NCBI RefSeq assembly: GCF_000422885.1
Contig: NZ_KE383943.1
Span: forward strand, 1-64,000
DNA from: Ottowia thiooxydans DSM 14619
GTDB taxonomy: Bacteria > Pseudomonadota > Gammaproteobacteria > Burkholderiales > Burkholderiaceae_C
DNA: 64,000 nt
Direction: 5' to 3'
Under the pieces are notes generated by a model. It made no database searches. It saw only the letters and a program-made list of their open reading frames with translations, and was not told the origin of the DNA. Below, piece after piece: positions 8,250 through 17,014 of this stretch. Position 1 is the first letter of the stretch. Each line of letters starts with the position of its first letter. The translations under genes were made by a program, and so were the position numbers.

Positions 8250-9100
8250 ATCTCCAAAAAGTCCTCGCTCATCAGTTCAAGCCGATTGAGCACATTCTTC
8301 AACCACGGGATTGCATGCTCTACGCCGCGGGCATCGGCTTGGGGGCCCGACCGGAGCATCCGGGTGATCTGCAGTTTCTCTACGAGAAGAGCTTGAAGGT
8401 ATTTCCGTCGTTCGTGAACGTTATTGCCCATCCGGGTGGTTGGGTTCAAGCACCAGAGTTGGAGATCGACTGGGTCAAACTGCTGCACGGGGAGCAGGCG
8501 TTTGAAATGCACCGGCCTCTGGAACCAGGAAAAACCTATGTCGGTACCTTCAAGGTCACAGACGTGGTGGACAAGGGCGAGGGCAAGGGTGCCTTGATTT
8601 TCATGCAAAAAACCTTACACGAGGTGGGACATGACGACCCGGTGGGCACGGTGACATCCACCTACTTTCTCCGCGGAGATGGCGGGTGCGGAGGCACGGC
8701 AAATGCAGCGCCAACCCCGCACCCGGTGCCCGACTGCGCGCCTGACGGCACGTGCGTACTGGAGACCTTGCCCCAAGCCGCGCTCATCTATCGGCTCTCC
8801 GGTGACTACAACCCCATTCACGCCGATCCCGCCATTGCGCGCAAGGCGGGCTTCGAACGGCCCATCCTTCATGGCCTTTGCAGCCTGGGTGTGGCCACGC
8901 GTGCCATCGTGCAAGCGGTGTGCGGTGATGACGCAGACAAGCTCAAGTCATTCAGCTTGCGTTTTTCTTCGCCCGTGTATCCGGGCGAGACCATTGCCAC
9001 GGACTATTGGGTGGATGGCCCGGTAGTCAGCTTTCGCTCGCGAGTACTGGGGCGTGATGTCGTGGTGTTGAACAACGGCCGCGCAGAATTGATGGAGTGA
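8246..9100 (+). CDS. Hydratase-2 type (MaoC-like) enoyl-CoA hydratase
   Basis: 284 residues, double hot-dog length. The C-terminal half contains LSGDYNPIHADP with Asp187 and His192, the catalytic pair of (R)-specific hydratases, followed by GFERPILHGLCSLG. The N-terminal half is a degenerate hot-dog covering the acyl chain, as in MFE-2 hydratase. The ATGA overlap with the upstream SDR gene suggests coupled translation and a shared complex. It should hydrate a 2-enoyl-CoA to the (R)-3-hydroxyacyl-CoA. A Gly- and Ala-rich linker around residues 145-165 joins the halves. Confidence 0.9.
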   Translation: MNLQKVLAHQFKPIEHILQPRDCMLYAAGIGLGARPEHPGDLQFLYEKSLKVFPSFVNVIAHPGGWVQAPELEIDWVKLLHGEQAFEMHRPLEPGKTYVGTFKVTDVVDKGEGKGALIFMQKTLHEVGHDDPVGTVTSTYFLRGDGGCGGTANAAPTPHPVPDCAPDGTCVLETLPQAALIYRLSGDYNPIHADPAIARKAGFERPILHGLCSLGVATRAIVQAVCGDDADKLKSFSLRFSSPVYPGETIATDYWVDGPVVSFRSRVLGRDVVVLNNGRAELME

Positions 9101-9106
9101 AGATAG

Positions 9107-10273
9107 ATGAATTTCGACCTGACAGATGACCAGCAAGCGATCCGTTCGGCGGTACAAGAGGTTTGTGCGCCATTCGATGACGAGTATTGGCTGAAAAAGG
9201 ACCGCGAGGGCGGCTTTCCTGAAGACTTCTATGCCGCCATGGCCGGGGCCGGTTGGCTAGGTATTGCCATGCCGCAAGAATATGGCGGAGCAGGCCTGGG
9301 TATTGCTGAAGCCGCGCACATGATGGAGACGGTGTCCGCCACAGGTGCCGGACTGTCTGGGGCTTCTGCCATCCATATGAATGTGTTTGGCTTGCATCCC
9401 GTGGTGGTGCACGGAAGCGATGAGCAGAAAAGCCGGTGGTTGCCTCCTATCATCAATGGCACTAACAAGGCCTGCTTTGGCGTGACTGAGCCGAACACCG
9501 GATTGAACACGCTCAAGCTCAAGACCATGGCGGTGCGCAAAGGCGATCGCTATGTGGTGAACGGGCAGAAAGTATGGATCTCTACGGCGCAGGTGGCCCA
9601 CAAGATTTTGTTGCTGGCAAGAACTACGCCGATCGAGGAGGTGAGTTCGCCTTCCAAGGGCTTGAGCTTGTTCTATACCGATCTGGATAGAACCAAGATC
9701 GAGGTGCGCGAGATTGAGAAGCACGGGCGCAAGGCCGTTGATTCGAATCAGCTGTTCATCGATGGCCTGGAAATCCCTGTGGAAGACCGTATTGGGGAGG
9801 AGGGCAGGGGATTCGAATACATCCTCCACGGCCTTAACCCGGAGCGCGTGCTACTTGCTTCCGAAGCGACTGGCCTGGGACGTGTGGCTCTTCAACGGGC
9901 AGCGACCTATGCGGGCGAGCGGATCGTGTTTGATCGGCCGATTGGTAAGAACCAGGGTATCCAGCATCCCCTTGCAGACCGATGGGTCGATCTGGAAGCA
10001 GGCACCTTGCTCTATCAGCGCGCGGCCTGGCTTTATGACCAAGGCCGTTCCTGTGGGGCGGAAGCCAACGCTGCGAAGTACTTCTGCGCCGAAGCGGGTT
10101 TCCGCGCATGCGAGACCGCGGTTCTGACGCACGGAGGGTTTGGCTATGCCAAGGAGTATCACGTTGAACGCTATATGCGCGAGGCCATGCTCACACGCAT
10201 CGCACCAATCTCGCCGCAGTTGATTTTGTCCTTCATCGCTGAGAAGGTGCTGAACCTACCGAAATCGTACTGA
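9107..10273 (+). CDS. Acyl-CoA dehydrogenase
   Basis: 388 residues, six bases after the hydratase stop, so the same operon. FGVTEPNTGLNTLKLKTMA near residue 125 is the flavin loop; YVVNGQKVWISTAQVAH follows. Near the C-terminus THGGFGYAKEYHVERYMREA matches the second family signature, but the segment after it reads TRIAPISPQLI and lacks the EGT glutamate, so the base must come from elsewhere or the enzyme differs in mechanism. It has weak similarity to the dehydrogenase at 4964, so the two probably act on different intermediates. Confidence 0.9.
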   Translation: MNFDLTDDQQAIRSAVQEVCAPFDDEYWLKKDREGGFPEDFYAAMAGAGWLGIAMPQEYGGAGLGIAEAAHMMETVSATGAGLSGASAIHMNVFGLHPVVVHGSDEQKSRWLPPIINGTNKACFGVTEPNTGLNTLKLKTMAVRKGDRYVVNGQKVWISTAQVAHKILLLARTTPIEEVSSPSKGLSLFYTDLDRTKIEVREIEKHGRKAVDSNQLFIDGLEIPVEDRIGEEGRGFEYILHGLNPERVLLASEATGLGRVALQRAATYAGERIVFDRPIGKNQGIQHPLADRWVDLEAGTLLYQRAAWLYDQGRSCGAEANAAKYFCAEAGFRACETAVLTHGGFGYAKEYHVERYMREAMLTRIAPISPQLILSFIAEKVLNLPKSY

Positions 10274-10360
10274 GCAACCCCTGCAAAGAGGGGAAGTCAG
10301 GGCCATACGCGTGCCGGCAAGAGAGCTGCTCACAGGTGAGCGCTATTGGGGAAATTGCCA

Positions 10361-10395
10361 TTGACGATATGGTATTGGGTATTTACTATATGGTA
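10361..10395 (+). promoter_or_regulatory. Sigma-70-type promoter with repeated ATATGGTA
   Basis: TTGACG at 10361-10366 and TACTAT at 10384-10389 are separated by exactly 17 bp, a good housekeeping promoter for the Bug gene at 10423. ATATGGTA occurs at 10367-10374 in the spacer and at 10388-10395 over the -10 box, 21 bp apart, that is two helical turns on the same face. A protein bound there would block RNA polymerase. The word is half of the palindrome at 12991-13002. Confidence 0.65.
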
Positions 10396-10422
10396 GATAA
10401 CTAATATCAATTGGAGACCTGA

Positions 10423-11397
10423 ATGAATCGTCGCACTCTCTTGCTTCTTGCGATGGCGCTCGGCGCCGCAGCGCCATCGCATGCTCAGTCAACCTACCCC
10501 AGCAAGCCCATCAAGCTGATTGTTCCTGCTAGCGCAGGCGGTCCGAGTGATGTGGTGGCCCGGTTGGTGGCAGAAGGGCTCACTAAGGCCATGGGTCAGC
10601 CCGTGGTGGTTGAGAACAAGGCTGGTGCAGCGCAAACCTTAGGCACTGCTCAGGTCGCCAAGGCAGAGCCAGATGGCTACTCACTGCTGTTCACGACCAG
10701 TACGCCTATCGTAATGGCGCCGTTTACGCGCAAGAACCTGCCTTATGACGTTCGCAAGGATTTGATTGCGGTCTCGCATGTAGGTGTGACACCGCTGGTG
10801 CTTTACGCCAACTCAGCCGTTCCCGTGAAGTCAGTCAAGGAATTGATCGACTCAGCCAAGGCCAAGCCGGGCGAGTTGAGCTACGGCTCATACGGCAATG
10901 GATCAAGCGCGCACTTACTGGGCGAATACCTCAGCAAGCAAGTTGGGATCAAGATGATTCATGTGCCCTATGCCGGTGTGTCTCCCCAGATCACGGCATT
11001 GGTGGGTGGCCAGATCCAGTTCGCCATAGCTGATATCGGAGTGCCGGGACCGTTCGTCAAGGATGGAAAGCTCCGTCCATTGGCCGTGACTGGGACCCGG
11101 CGCTCCGCTTCGTTGCCCGAGGTGCCAACATTTGCCGAGCAAGGGGTGGCCGGCATGGAACCGTTCTCGCCATGGTGGGGGCTTTTTGCACCTGGTGGCA
11201 CGCCTAAAGCGATTGTGGACAGACTGTCTGCTGAGACTGTGAAGATCGTGAAGTCGCCAGAATTCGCGGCCAGGTTTGCGGTGTTTGGAGCGGATGCGAC
11301 TGGCATGGATAGTGCTGCATCTACGGTGGCCTTGAATGACGAGTTGGCGCGGTGGGCCAAGATTTTTGCGGCATTGCCGGGGTTGAGCCTTGAGTAA
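10423..11397 (+). CDS. Bug/TctC-type periplasmic solute-binding protein
   Basis: 324 residues. Signal peptide to about AAPSHAQS, then YPSKPIKLIVPASAGGPSD. The ligand loop here is NKAGAAQTLGTAQVAKAEPDGY. It has its own promoter (10361-10389) and is followed by a strong hairpin at 11749-11782. It is the third binding protein of the cluster. Its own regulated promoter suggests that uptake is induced together with the catabolic genes. Ligand unknown. Confidence 0.9.
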   Translation: MNRRTLLLLAMALGAAAPSHAQSTYPSKPIKLIVPASAGGPSDVVARLVAEGLTKAMGQPVVVENKAGAAQTLGTAQVAKAEPDGYSLLFTTSTPIVMAPFTRKNLPYDVRKDLIAVSHVGVTPLVLYANSAVPVKSVKELIDSAKAKPGELSYGSYGNGSSAHLLGEYLSKQVGIKMIHVPYAGVSPQITALVGGQIQFAIADIGVPGPFVKDGKLRPLAVTGTRRSASLPEVPTFAEQGVAGMEPFSPWWGLFAPGGTPKAIVDRLSAETVKIVKSPEFAARFAVFGADATGMDSAASTVALNDELARWAKIFAALPGLSLE

Positions 11398-11501
11398 GTT
11401 GGGAGCCTTCAAGGTCCCCGGCGGGTCCGAGGGGCGTTAGCATTTCGAGCGCGATAGCGCCCTGGCTAGGTGTGCACCAGGTCGTGGGTGTGTTGACTCA
11501 A

Positions 11502-11813
11502 GGGGCCGAGCGCAGCAATGGCCCGAATCAGGCTCCCTACCCCTTGAGGCCGTGCCGAGGAGCACAGGGCAAGGGGCGGGCAAGAGCACTGAAAGATGCT
11601 CGTGCTTCGTGAACTAGCTTGCGGCAGCTGTTTGAACGTAGTGAGCGAAGCGAACGAAGAGAGTTCTGCCGCACCGCCCCTTGACCGAGCACCGGAGGGT
11701 GCCCGGAGCGCAGCGTAGGGACACGGACTTGGGGTCGCCTTTTTTGTGCCTACTATTTTTTGGCGACGCAAAAAATAGTAGGTGCGCCGCCGGGCGCATT
11801 CCCGGCCTCCGAC
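11502..11813 (+). repeat. ~310-bp intergenic repeat, copy A
   Basis: The 545-bp gap 11398-11942 holds no convincing gene. Most of it is a repeat that returns in reverse orientation at 15929-16235. Shared blocks include GGGCAAGGGGCGGGCAAGAG, CACTGAAAGATGCTC, CTGTTTGAACGTAG, CACCGCCCCTTGACCGAGCA and CCCGGCCTCCG. The element ends in a hairpin region (11749-11782). Similar GC-rich non-coding repeats ending in such hairpins are widespread in Burkholderiales and Xanthomonadales. The two copies bracket the genes at 11943-15720. Confidence 0.75.
11749..11782. terminator. Strong 13-bp hairpin inside repeat copy A
   Basis: CCTACTATTTTTT at 11749-11761 and AAAAAATAGTAGG at 11770-11782 pair perfectly around GGCGACGC. 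The T and A runs in both arms could allow termination in either direction, for the Bug gene at 10423 and the leftward reductase at 11943. No separate T-tract follows the stem. Confidence 0.5.
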
Positions 11814-11942
11814 CTAAAGGGAAGAGGAGAAGGTAACTATCAAGCGCTACCAATAAATCAACCGCCGCTTGCCCTCACGCCGCAGCCGGCCGCCCCCGCC
11901 CTCTCCCAGGGGGAGAGGGAGTAAAACAGGCCGCACTCCAAT

Positions 11943-12950
11943 TTACCCCCCATTCACCTCAATCAACACCCGCCCAAAAGACCGCCGACTCTTTACCGCT
12001 TCGAAAGCAGACAAAAAATCCGGCAACGCATAGCAATCAGACGATGTGGGCTTGATCTCTCCGTTGAGCACGTGTTCAAAGAGCGTCTGCATCATCGTTC
12101 GAAGACCGGCCGCATGCAGCTTGCGCTCGTCCACCGGAGACCACCCCAGATAGGTTCCGAAGTTGAACCCGATGACATCGATGTTCTTCACCAGCAGGAT
12201 ATTGGCCGGTATCTGCGGGATAGTGCCACTGGCAAATCCGATGATCAGAATACGGCCCATGGTCGCGGTGCAGCGCAGCGTTTCTGTAAACAGATCTCCG
12301 CCTACAGGGTCAAACACAAGATCTACCCCACGTCCATCCGTCAAGGCCTTGACGCGTTGTCCCAGTTCGGGTTCGGTATGGAGCAAGACTTCATCAGCGC
12401 CGCGCGCTCGGGCCAGAGCCAAGCGCTCCGGGCTGCTCCCCACCGCGAGCACGCGCGCACCAGCCAATTTCCCTAGTTCCACGGCCGGCAGGCCGACACC
12501 CCCTGCTGCGCCAAGAATCAAAAGCGTTTGGCCAGGGCGTAAATGACCACGCCAATGAAGCGCCGCATAGGCAGTACCGTAGGTGGTTGGAATGATCGCG
12601 GCGTCCCGCAGTTCGACGCCGTCTGGAACATGCCATACCGTTTCTGCGGTCGCGATGGCTTGTTCTCCATAACCACCCCAGTCCAGGCTGGCCGCCACGC
12701 GGTCCCCGGGTTTGAAGCCTGTAACATCAGATGCCACTTCCAGAATGACACCGGCCACCTCCGTTCCAGGCACGAATGGCAAAGGTGGTTTGCGTTGGTA
12801 TTTTCCTGCTACCACCAATAATTGTCCAAACCCCACAGTAGCGTATGCCACGGCAATGCGCACACAACCAGAGGGAAGTATGGGTGCCGGCGTTTCACCA
12901 AATACCAAGCCTTGGTACCCGTTCCAGCCTTCACATAACAGCGCCTTCAT
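11943..12950 (-). CDS. NADPH:quinone oxidoreductase family reductase
   Basis: 335 residues, zinc-free medium-chain reductase. PFVPGTEVAGVILEVASDV near residue 58 and LLILGAAGGVGLPAVELGKL near 145 (Rossmann motif) are those of the quinone oxidoreductase subfamily; no zinc-binding cysteines are seen. It probably reduces an enoyl or quinone-like substrate with NADPH. It diverges from the CaiB gene at 13016 across a 65-bp spacer that contains TACCATATGGTA, so both are likely under one operator. A stem formed by CCCTCTCCC and GGGAGAGGG near 11899-11919 lies just behind its stop codon. Confidence 0.85.
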   Translation of the reverse strand: MKALLCEGWNGYQGLVFGETPAPILPSGCVRIAVAYATVGFGQLLVVAGKYQRKPPLPFVPGTEVAGVILEVASDVTGFKPGDRVAASLDWGGYGEQAIATAETVWHVPDGVELRDAAIIPTTYGTAYAALHWRGHLRPGQTLLILGAAGGVGLPAVELGKLAGARVLAVGSSPERLALARARGADEVLLHTEPELGQRVKALTDGRGVDLVFDPVGGDLFTETLRCTATMGRILIIGFASGTIPQIPANILLVKNIDVIGFNFGTYLGWSPVDERKLHAAGLRTMMQTLFEHVLNGEIKPTSSDCYALPDFLSAFEAVKSRRSFGRVLIEVNGG

Positions 12951-12990
12951 ACCTCGTCTCCTATCTTGCGAACGACCTAAAAAAGTACTG

Positions 12991-13002
12991 TACCATATGG
13001 TA
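12991..13002. promoter_or_regulatory. Perfect operator palindrome TACCATATGGTA
   Basis: A perfect 12-bp palindrome in the 65-bp spacer between the divergent reductase (start 12950) and CaiB (start 13016) genes. It is the most complete copy of a word also present before the genes at 4964 and 10423 and, as a half, around 21375. TGAGGA at 13004-13009 directly behind it is the ribosome site of the CaiB gene, so a bound protein would also cover the early transcript region. Confidence 0.55.
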
Positions 13003-13015
13003 TTGAGGATTCATA

Positions 13016-14185
13016 ATGTCCTCCATGGCAGATCAAATGGGCCCGCTTTCTGGGCTAAAAGTCATTGAGATGGCCGGCATCGGGCCGGCTCCTTTCGGCG
13101 TTACCTTGCTTGCAGATGCAGGCATGGAAGTCATTCGCATCGAACGAAGTTCGGGCTCGGTATCTCCTGCCGGCGCTGTGAACGCCGCTCAAGATCCCCT
13201 GCTGCGAGGACGGCGTTGCATTTCACTTGATCTCAAGAATCCGCAAGGTAGGGAAGTCGTGCTGCGATTGCTTGAGCATGCGGATGCTTTGGTTGAAGGG
13301 TTTCGCCCAGGCGTTATGGAGCGCTTGGGCTTGGGCCCCGAGGTGTGCATGAAACACCGGCCCAGTCTCGTCTACGGGCGCATGACAGGATGGGGCCAGA
13401 ACGGCCCTCTTTCAAACGAGGCGGGTCACGATATCAACTACATCGCATTGTCTGGTGCCTTGCACGCCATAGGCTTGCCTGAAAAGCCGGTGCTTCCGCT
13501 CAACCTGGTGGGCGATTTTGGTGGAGGAGGCACATTGCTGGCCTTCGGCGTGACCAGCGCGCTGATATCTGCATTGCGGACTGGCCGTGGCCAGGTGGTA
13601 GACGCCGCCATGAGCGACGGAGCCGCGCTGCTGATGGCACCGTTTTATGCCAAGCTGGCTGCGGGTTCGTGGACAGATGAACGTGGGGCCAATGTGCTGG
13701 ATGGCGCAGCGCCGCACTACGGTGTGTATCCGTGCGCCGATGGAAAGTTCATTGCGGTGGGGCCACTGGAGCCGCAGTTCTATTCGAGCTTTCTTGCGCG
13801 GCTTGGGTTGTCGGAAGACCCTCTGTTTGGAAAGCGTGCGCAGCGTGAGATGTGGCCACAACTGCGCGAACGATTGGAACAAGTATTCCTCACTCGCCCG
13901 CGAGATGCGTGGTGCAATTTGTTCGAAGGCAGCGATGCGTGCGTGGCTCCCGTGCTCTCTATGGCAGAGGCACCTTCGCATCCGCACAATCTGGCGCGAG
14001 AGACCTTCATGGATGCAGGGGGGGCGATGGTGCCGGGACCTGCACCTCGCTTTGGTACGGGTGATCGCCAAATGCCTCCTGCACCCCAGCGCGATAGCCA
14101 GACGACTGATGAACTGCTTCACCTGGCTGGCTATTCCGACACCGAGATCGTCAGCCTGCGTGCTGACGGCATTGTGAACTCCTGA
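13016..14185 (+). CDS. CaiB/BaiF family CoA-transferase (racemase-like branch)
   Basis: 389 residues from ATG 13016 with TGAGGA six bases upstream; in-frame ATGs at 13025 and 13037 are less well placed. The start GPLSGLKVIEMAGIGPAPFG and the GRMTGWGQNGPLSNEAGHDI block near residue 122 resemble alpha-methylacyl-CoA racemases more than formyl- or carnitine-CoA transferases. Racemases of this fold convert (2R)- into (2S)-2-methylacyl-CoA before dehydrogenation, so a 2-methyl-branched substrate is a reasonable guess. The acyl-CoA ligase gene follows after 17 bp. Confidence 0.82.
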   Translation: MSSMADQMGPLSGLKVIEMAGIGPAPFGVTLLADAGMEVIRIERSSGSVSPAGAVNAAQDPLLRGRRCISLDLKNPQGREVVLRLLEHADALVEGFRPGVMERLGLGPEVCMKHRPSLVYGRMTGWGQNGPLSNEAGHDINYIALSGALHAIGLPEKPVLPLNLVGDFGGGGTLLAFGVTSALISALRTGRGQVVDAAMSDGAALLMAPFYAKLAAGSWTDERGANVLDGAAPHYGVYPCADGKFIAVGPLEPQFYSSFLARLGLSEDPLFGKRAQREMWPQLRERLEQVFLTRPRDAWCNLFEGSDACVAPVLSMAEAPSHPHNLARETFMDAGGAMVPGPAPRFGTGDRQMPPAPQRDSQTTDELLHLAGYSDTEIVSLRADGIVNS

Positions 14186-14202
14186 TTGAGGTTGATTCAA
14201 GC

Positions 14203-15720
14203 ATGACACTTGATTTGCGCCGCTGGGCGCTTGAAGATCCCGAGCGCTTGGCAGTAAGAGTCGGAACTGTGAGCACGACCTATGGTGAGCTCGAAGCGCA
14301 AGCCAATCGGGTGGCCCGTGTGCTTAGAGAATATGGGATTGAGCGCGGAGATCATGTGGCCGCGTTGATGGGCAATGGTGCATCGGTGTTTGCAGTGGTG
14401 TGGGGTGCGTACCGCGTGGGGGCCTACATCACGCCGGTGCCGTCCACCGCTTCAGTGGAAGATGCCGCCTACATTGTGCGTGACTGTGGCGCACGTGCGG
14501 TGATTGCCGATGCTTGTCTGGGTGATGGGTTGAAAGCATTGCCTTCCATGGCTGATCAATGTGCGGTGTGGCTGGCATTGAGCGGAGAGATTCCCGGATT
14601 TATCTCTCTGGATCCGTTGCTGGCGAAAGCGCCTGATACTCCTGTCGACAACGAGTCTTCAGGGGCGCTCATGATGTACACATCTGGCACTACGGGCCAC
14701 CCCAAAGGGGTTTGGCGAGCTTTGTCTCCCACCGTATCAGCGTGCCCGCCGTTTGCGCAGGATCTGATCGCCATGTTCGACGTTTCAGAGAACTCCCGGT
14801 ATCTCTCTACCGCGCCGCTCTACCATGCTGCACCACTCAGATTCGGGCTGGCGTTTCTTGCGGCGGGTGGTTCCGTATTCGTGATGCCCAGGTTCGAAGC
14901 CAGCAAGGCGCTGGAGCTATTGCAGAACGAACAGATCACTCACTCCCAGTGGGTACCCACCATGTTCCAGCGCTTGCTCGATCTGGACGAGAGACAGCGG
15001 GCGCAGTTCAAGGCTCCGCATCATCGCCTGGCTTTGCATTCAGCGGCTCCTTGTCCAGTGCCGGTCAAGCGGGCCATGATTGAATGGTGGGGTCCGATCT
15101 TGGAGGAGTACTACTCAGGTAGCGAAGGCGTCGGGTTGACGGCCATCACTTCTGAGGAATGGCTGGCCAGGCCAGGTTCGGTAGGGCGAGCCAGAAAAGG
15201 GACTCTTCACATTCTGGACGAAGCTGAGAATGAACTCGGCGCGGGGGAAACAGGGCGTGTGTTCTTCTCGGGTATTGCGCCTTTCGCATACCACGGTGCT
15301 CCAGAGAAAACGGCTTTGCGTACCAGTCGCCAGGGTTGGCAAACTTTTGGAGATCTGGGCTACGCGGATGCGGACGGCTATCTTTTCCTGACTGACCGCC
15401 TGGACGACATGATCATCTCTGGCGGGGTGAACATTTATCCACAGGAGCTGGAAGCTGCTCTTCTTGAGATGCCAGAGATTGCAGAGGTTGCGGTGGTAGG
15501 CGCACCAGATCACGAGTTTGGAGAGCGCCCCGTGGCGTTTGTGGTGCCTCGTCAATCTCATGTTGATCCAATCGTCCTCGCGGAAGCCATTGGCGCCTTT
15601 GCCCTTCAGCGCCTGGGCCGAATCAAGCGCCCCAGGGATATTCGTATCGTGGAAGCTCTGCCATATAGCCCTCAGGGGAAGTTGCTTCGACGGGAGCTCA
15701 GGCGACAGCTAGCGAGTTGA
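14203..15720 (+). CDS. AMP-forming acyl-CoA ligase
   Basis: 505 residues. The phosphate loop YTSGTTGHPKG spans residues 159-169, GGVNIYPQE at 407-415 is the hinge region, and Lys493 in SPQGK is the catalytic lysine that forms the acyl-adenylate. All parts of an active ANL ligase are present. It activates a carboxylic acid with ATP and CoA. Operon with the CaiB gene upstream. It resembles the second ligase at 22853 (both contain IEWWGPI/V followed by EEYYSGSE or EEYYGGSE), so the two are paralogues that may act on successive intermediates. Confidence 0.9.
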   Translation: MTLDLRRWALEDPERLAVRVGTVSTTYGELEAQANRVARVLREYGIERGDHVAALMGNGASVFAVVWGAYRVGAYITPVPSTASVEDAAYIVRDCGARAVIADACLGDGLKALPSMADQCAVWLALSGEIPGFISLDPLLAKAPDTPVDNESSGALMMYTSGTTGHPKGVWRALSPTVSACPPFAQDLIAMFDVSENSRYLSTAPLYHAAPLRFGLAFLAAGGSVFVMPRFEASKALELLQNEQITHSQWVPTMFQRLLDLDERQRAQFKAPHHRLALHSAAPCPVPVKRAMIEWWGPILEEYYSGSEGVGLTAITSEEWLARPGSVGRARKGTLHILDEAENELGAGETGRVFFSGIAPFAYHGAPEKTALRTSRQGWQTFGDLGYADADGYLFLTDRLDDMIISGGVNIYPQELEAALLEMPEIAEVAVVGAPDHEFGERPVAFVVPRQSHVDPIVLAEAIGAFALQRLGRIKRPRDIRIVEALPYSPQGKLLRRELRRQLAS

Positions 15721-15740
15721 ATTTGCGGCGATTTAACTCC

Positions 15741-15760
15741 CTCTCCCGTATGCGGGAGAG
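15741..15760 (+). terminator. Hairpin behind the acyl-CoA ligase gene
   Basis: CTCTCCCG-TATG-CGGGAGAG is a perfect 8-bp stem 20 bp after the ligase stop codon. No T-run follows, so it may stall polymerase only partly. A related CTCCCGCATGCGGGAG lies near 16271-16286, behind the leftward CoA-transferase gene. Between the two hairpins, 15721-16321 contains no convincing gene and consists mainly of repeat copy B. Confidence 0.4.
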
Positions 15761-15928
15761 ACGGATGCAGGAGTGCCTGCTGACTTGAGCCCCGGAACCC
15801 GAGGCTGTGGAATGGTTTTACTCCTTCCCCCGCTGGGGGCGCCCGGCGTAGGGGAAGGTGGGGATGGGGGCAGGCGGCGGTCGATTGAAACGCTGCGATT
15901 GCTAGCAACCTTCTGCTCTTCTTTTTAG

Positions 15929-16235
15929 GGCGGAGGCCGGGATTGCGCCCGGCTGCGCAGTCCCTTTCTTTGCTCGCCCAAAGTAAGGAACCAAAGAAAA
16001 GGCGCCCCACCGGACGCGTCCCTGCGCTGCGCTCCGGGCAACTTGCGATGCTCGGTCAAGGGGCGGTGCCGCGGAACTCACTGCGTTCACTTCGCTCTCT
16101 ACGTTCAAACAGCCGCGGCAAGCTAGTCAACGAAGCAAGAGCATCTTTCAGTGCTCTTGCCCGCCCCTTGCCCTGCGCTTCTCAGCGCGGCCAGAGGGGT
16201 GGGATACCCACTCGGGCCATCGCTGCGCTGGGCCC
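15929..16235 (-). repeat. ~310-bp intergenic repeat, copy B (inverted)
   Basis: Reverse-oriented counterpart of 11502-11813, with the same order of blocks and roughly 80 percent identity by eye. The hairpin end is different here: CTTTCTTTGCTCGCCCAAAG instead of the TACTATTTTTT stem. No reading frame inside looks like a gene. Confidence 0.75.
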
Positions 16236-16321
16236 TGCACTGTCAGTCGCAAGCGATTAGTTTTACTCCCTCTCCCGCATGCGGGAGTAAGACGGTAACC
16301 CAGCAGACTTCGAACGTTCTC

Positions 16322-17014
16322 TTAGACGCCGCACAAAGAAAGCGTTCGGCATTCGGGGTCACAGCGCAGTGCCGCCCCCGTTCTCTCTTGTAGCTGCTCA
16401 AAGCTCAAGCCCTCAACCATGGCGCGGACCCATAGCCCATCTGGCGCTACATCAATGATTGCCAGGTCCGTGTAGATGCGGTCTACAACGCCCGCGCCGG
16501 TGAGCGGCAAAGTGCAGCTCTCCACGACTTTAGGGCGACCGTCTCGGGTTTGATGTTCCATCATCACGAAGGCACGCTTGGCGCCTATGGCGAGATCCAT
16601 CGCGCCGCCCACGCCAGGTATGGCATCAGGAGCTCCGGTATGCCAGTTGGCCAGATCGCCTTTAGCCGAGACTTCAAGCCCGCCCAGTACGCTCAGATCC
16701 AGATGGCCGCCGCGCATCATGGTGAATGAAAGAACGCTGTCGGAGATGGAGGAGCCGGTCAGCAAGCTGATGGGCTGTTTGCCTGCGTTGATGAGATCAG
16801 GATCGGGCGCTTGGTCGGGATGCAAGGGTCCCATGCCAAGAATGCCATTCTCACTGTGCAAGATGATTTCACGGTCTTTGGGAAGGTGTTTTGCAACCAG
16901 AACCGGTAAGCCGATTCCGAGGTTTACGAAAGCCCCATCGGGAATATCGTTCGCTACGAGCTTGGCAATGGCCTCACGGCTCAGGCGAGGCAACTGAGCG
17001 TTATCAACTGGCAT
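16322..17014 (-). CDS. 3-oxoacid CoA-transferase, beta subunit
   Basis: 230 residues. HSENGILGMG near residue 53 carries the catalytic glutamate that forms the enzyme-CoA thioester in class I CoA-transferases; DLVI-like loops and VGGAMDLAIGA follow. Subunit A is encoded just upstream with an 11-bp overlap (17004-17014), the usual order. The pair moves CoA from succinyl-CoA or acetyl-CoA to a 3-oxo or other short acid. It ends the leftward operon 21332-16322. Names such as pcaJ or scoB fit the family, but the substrate is not evident, so no symbol is given. Confidence 0.9.
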   Translation of the reverse strand: MPVDNAQLPRLSREAIAKLVANDIPDGAFVNLGIGLPVLVAKHLPKDREIILHSENGILGMGPLHPDQAPDPDLINAGKQPISLLTGSSISDSVLSFTMMRGGHLDLSVLGGLEVSAKGDLANWHTGAPDAIPGVGGAMDLAIGAKRAFVMMEHQTRDGRPKVVESCTLPLTGAGVVDRIYTDLAIIDVAPDGLWVRAMVEGLSFEQLQERTGAALRCDPECRTLSLCGV

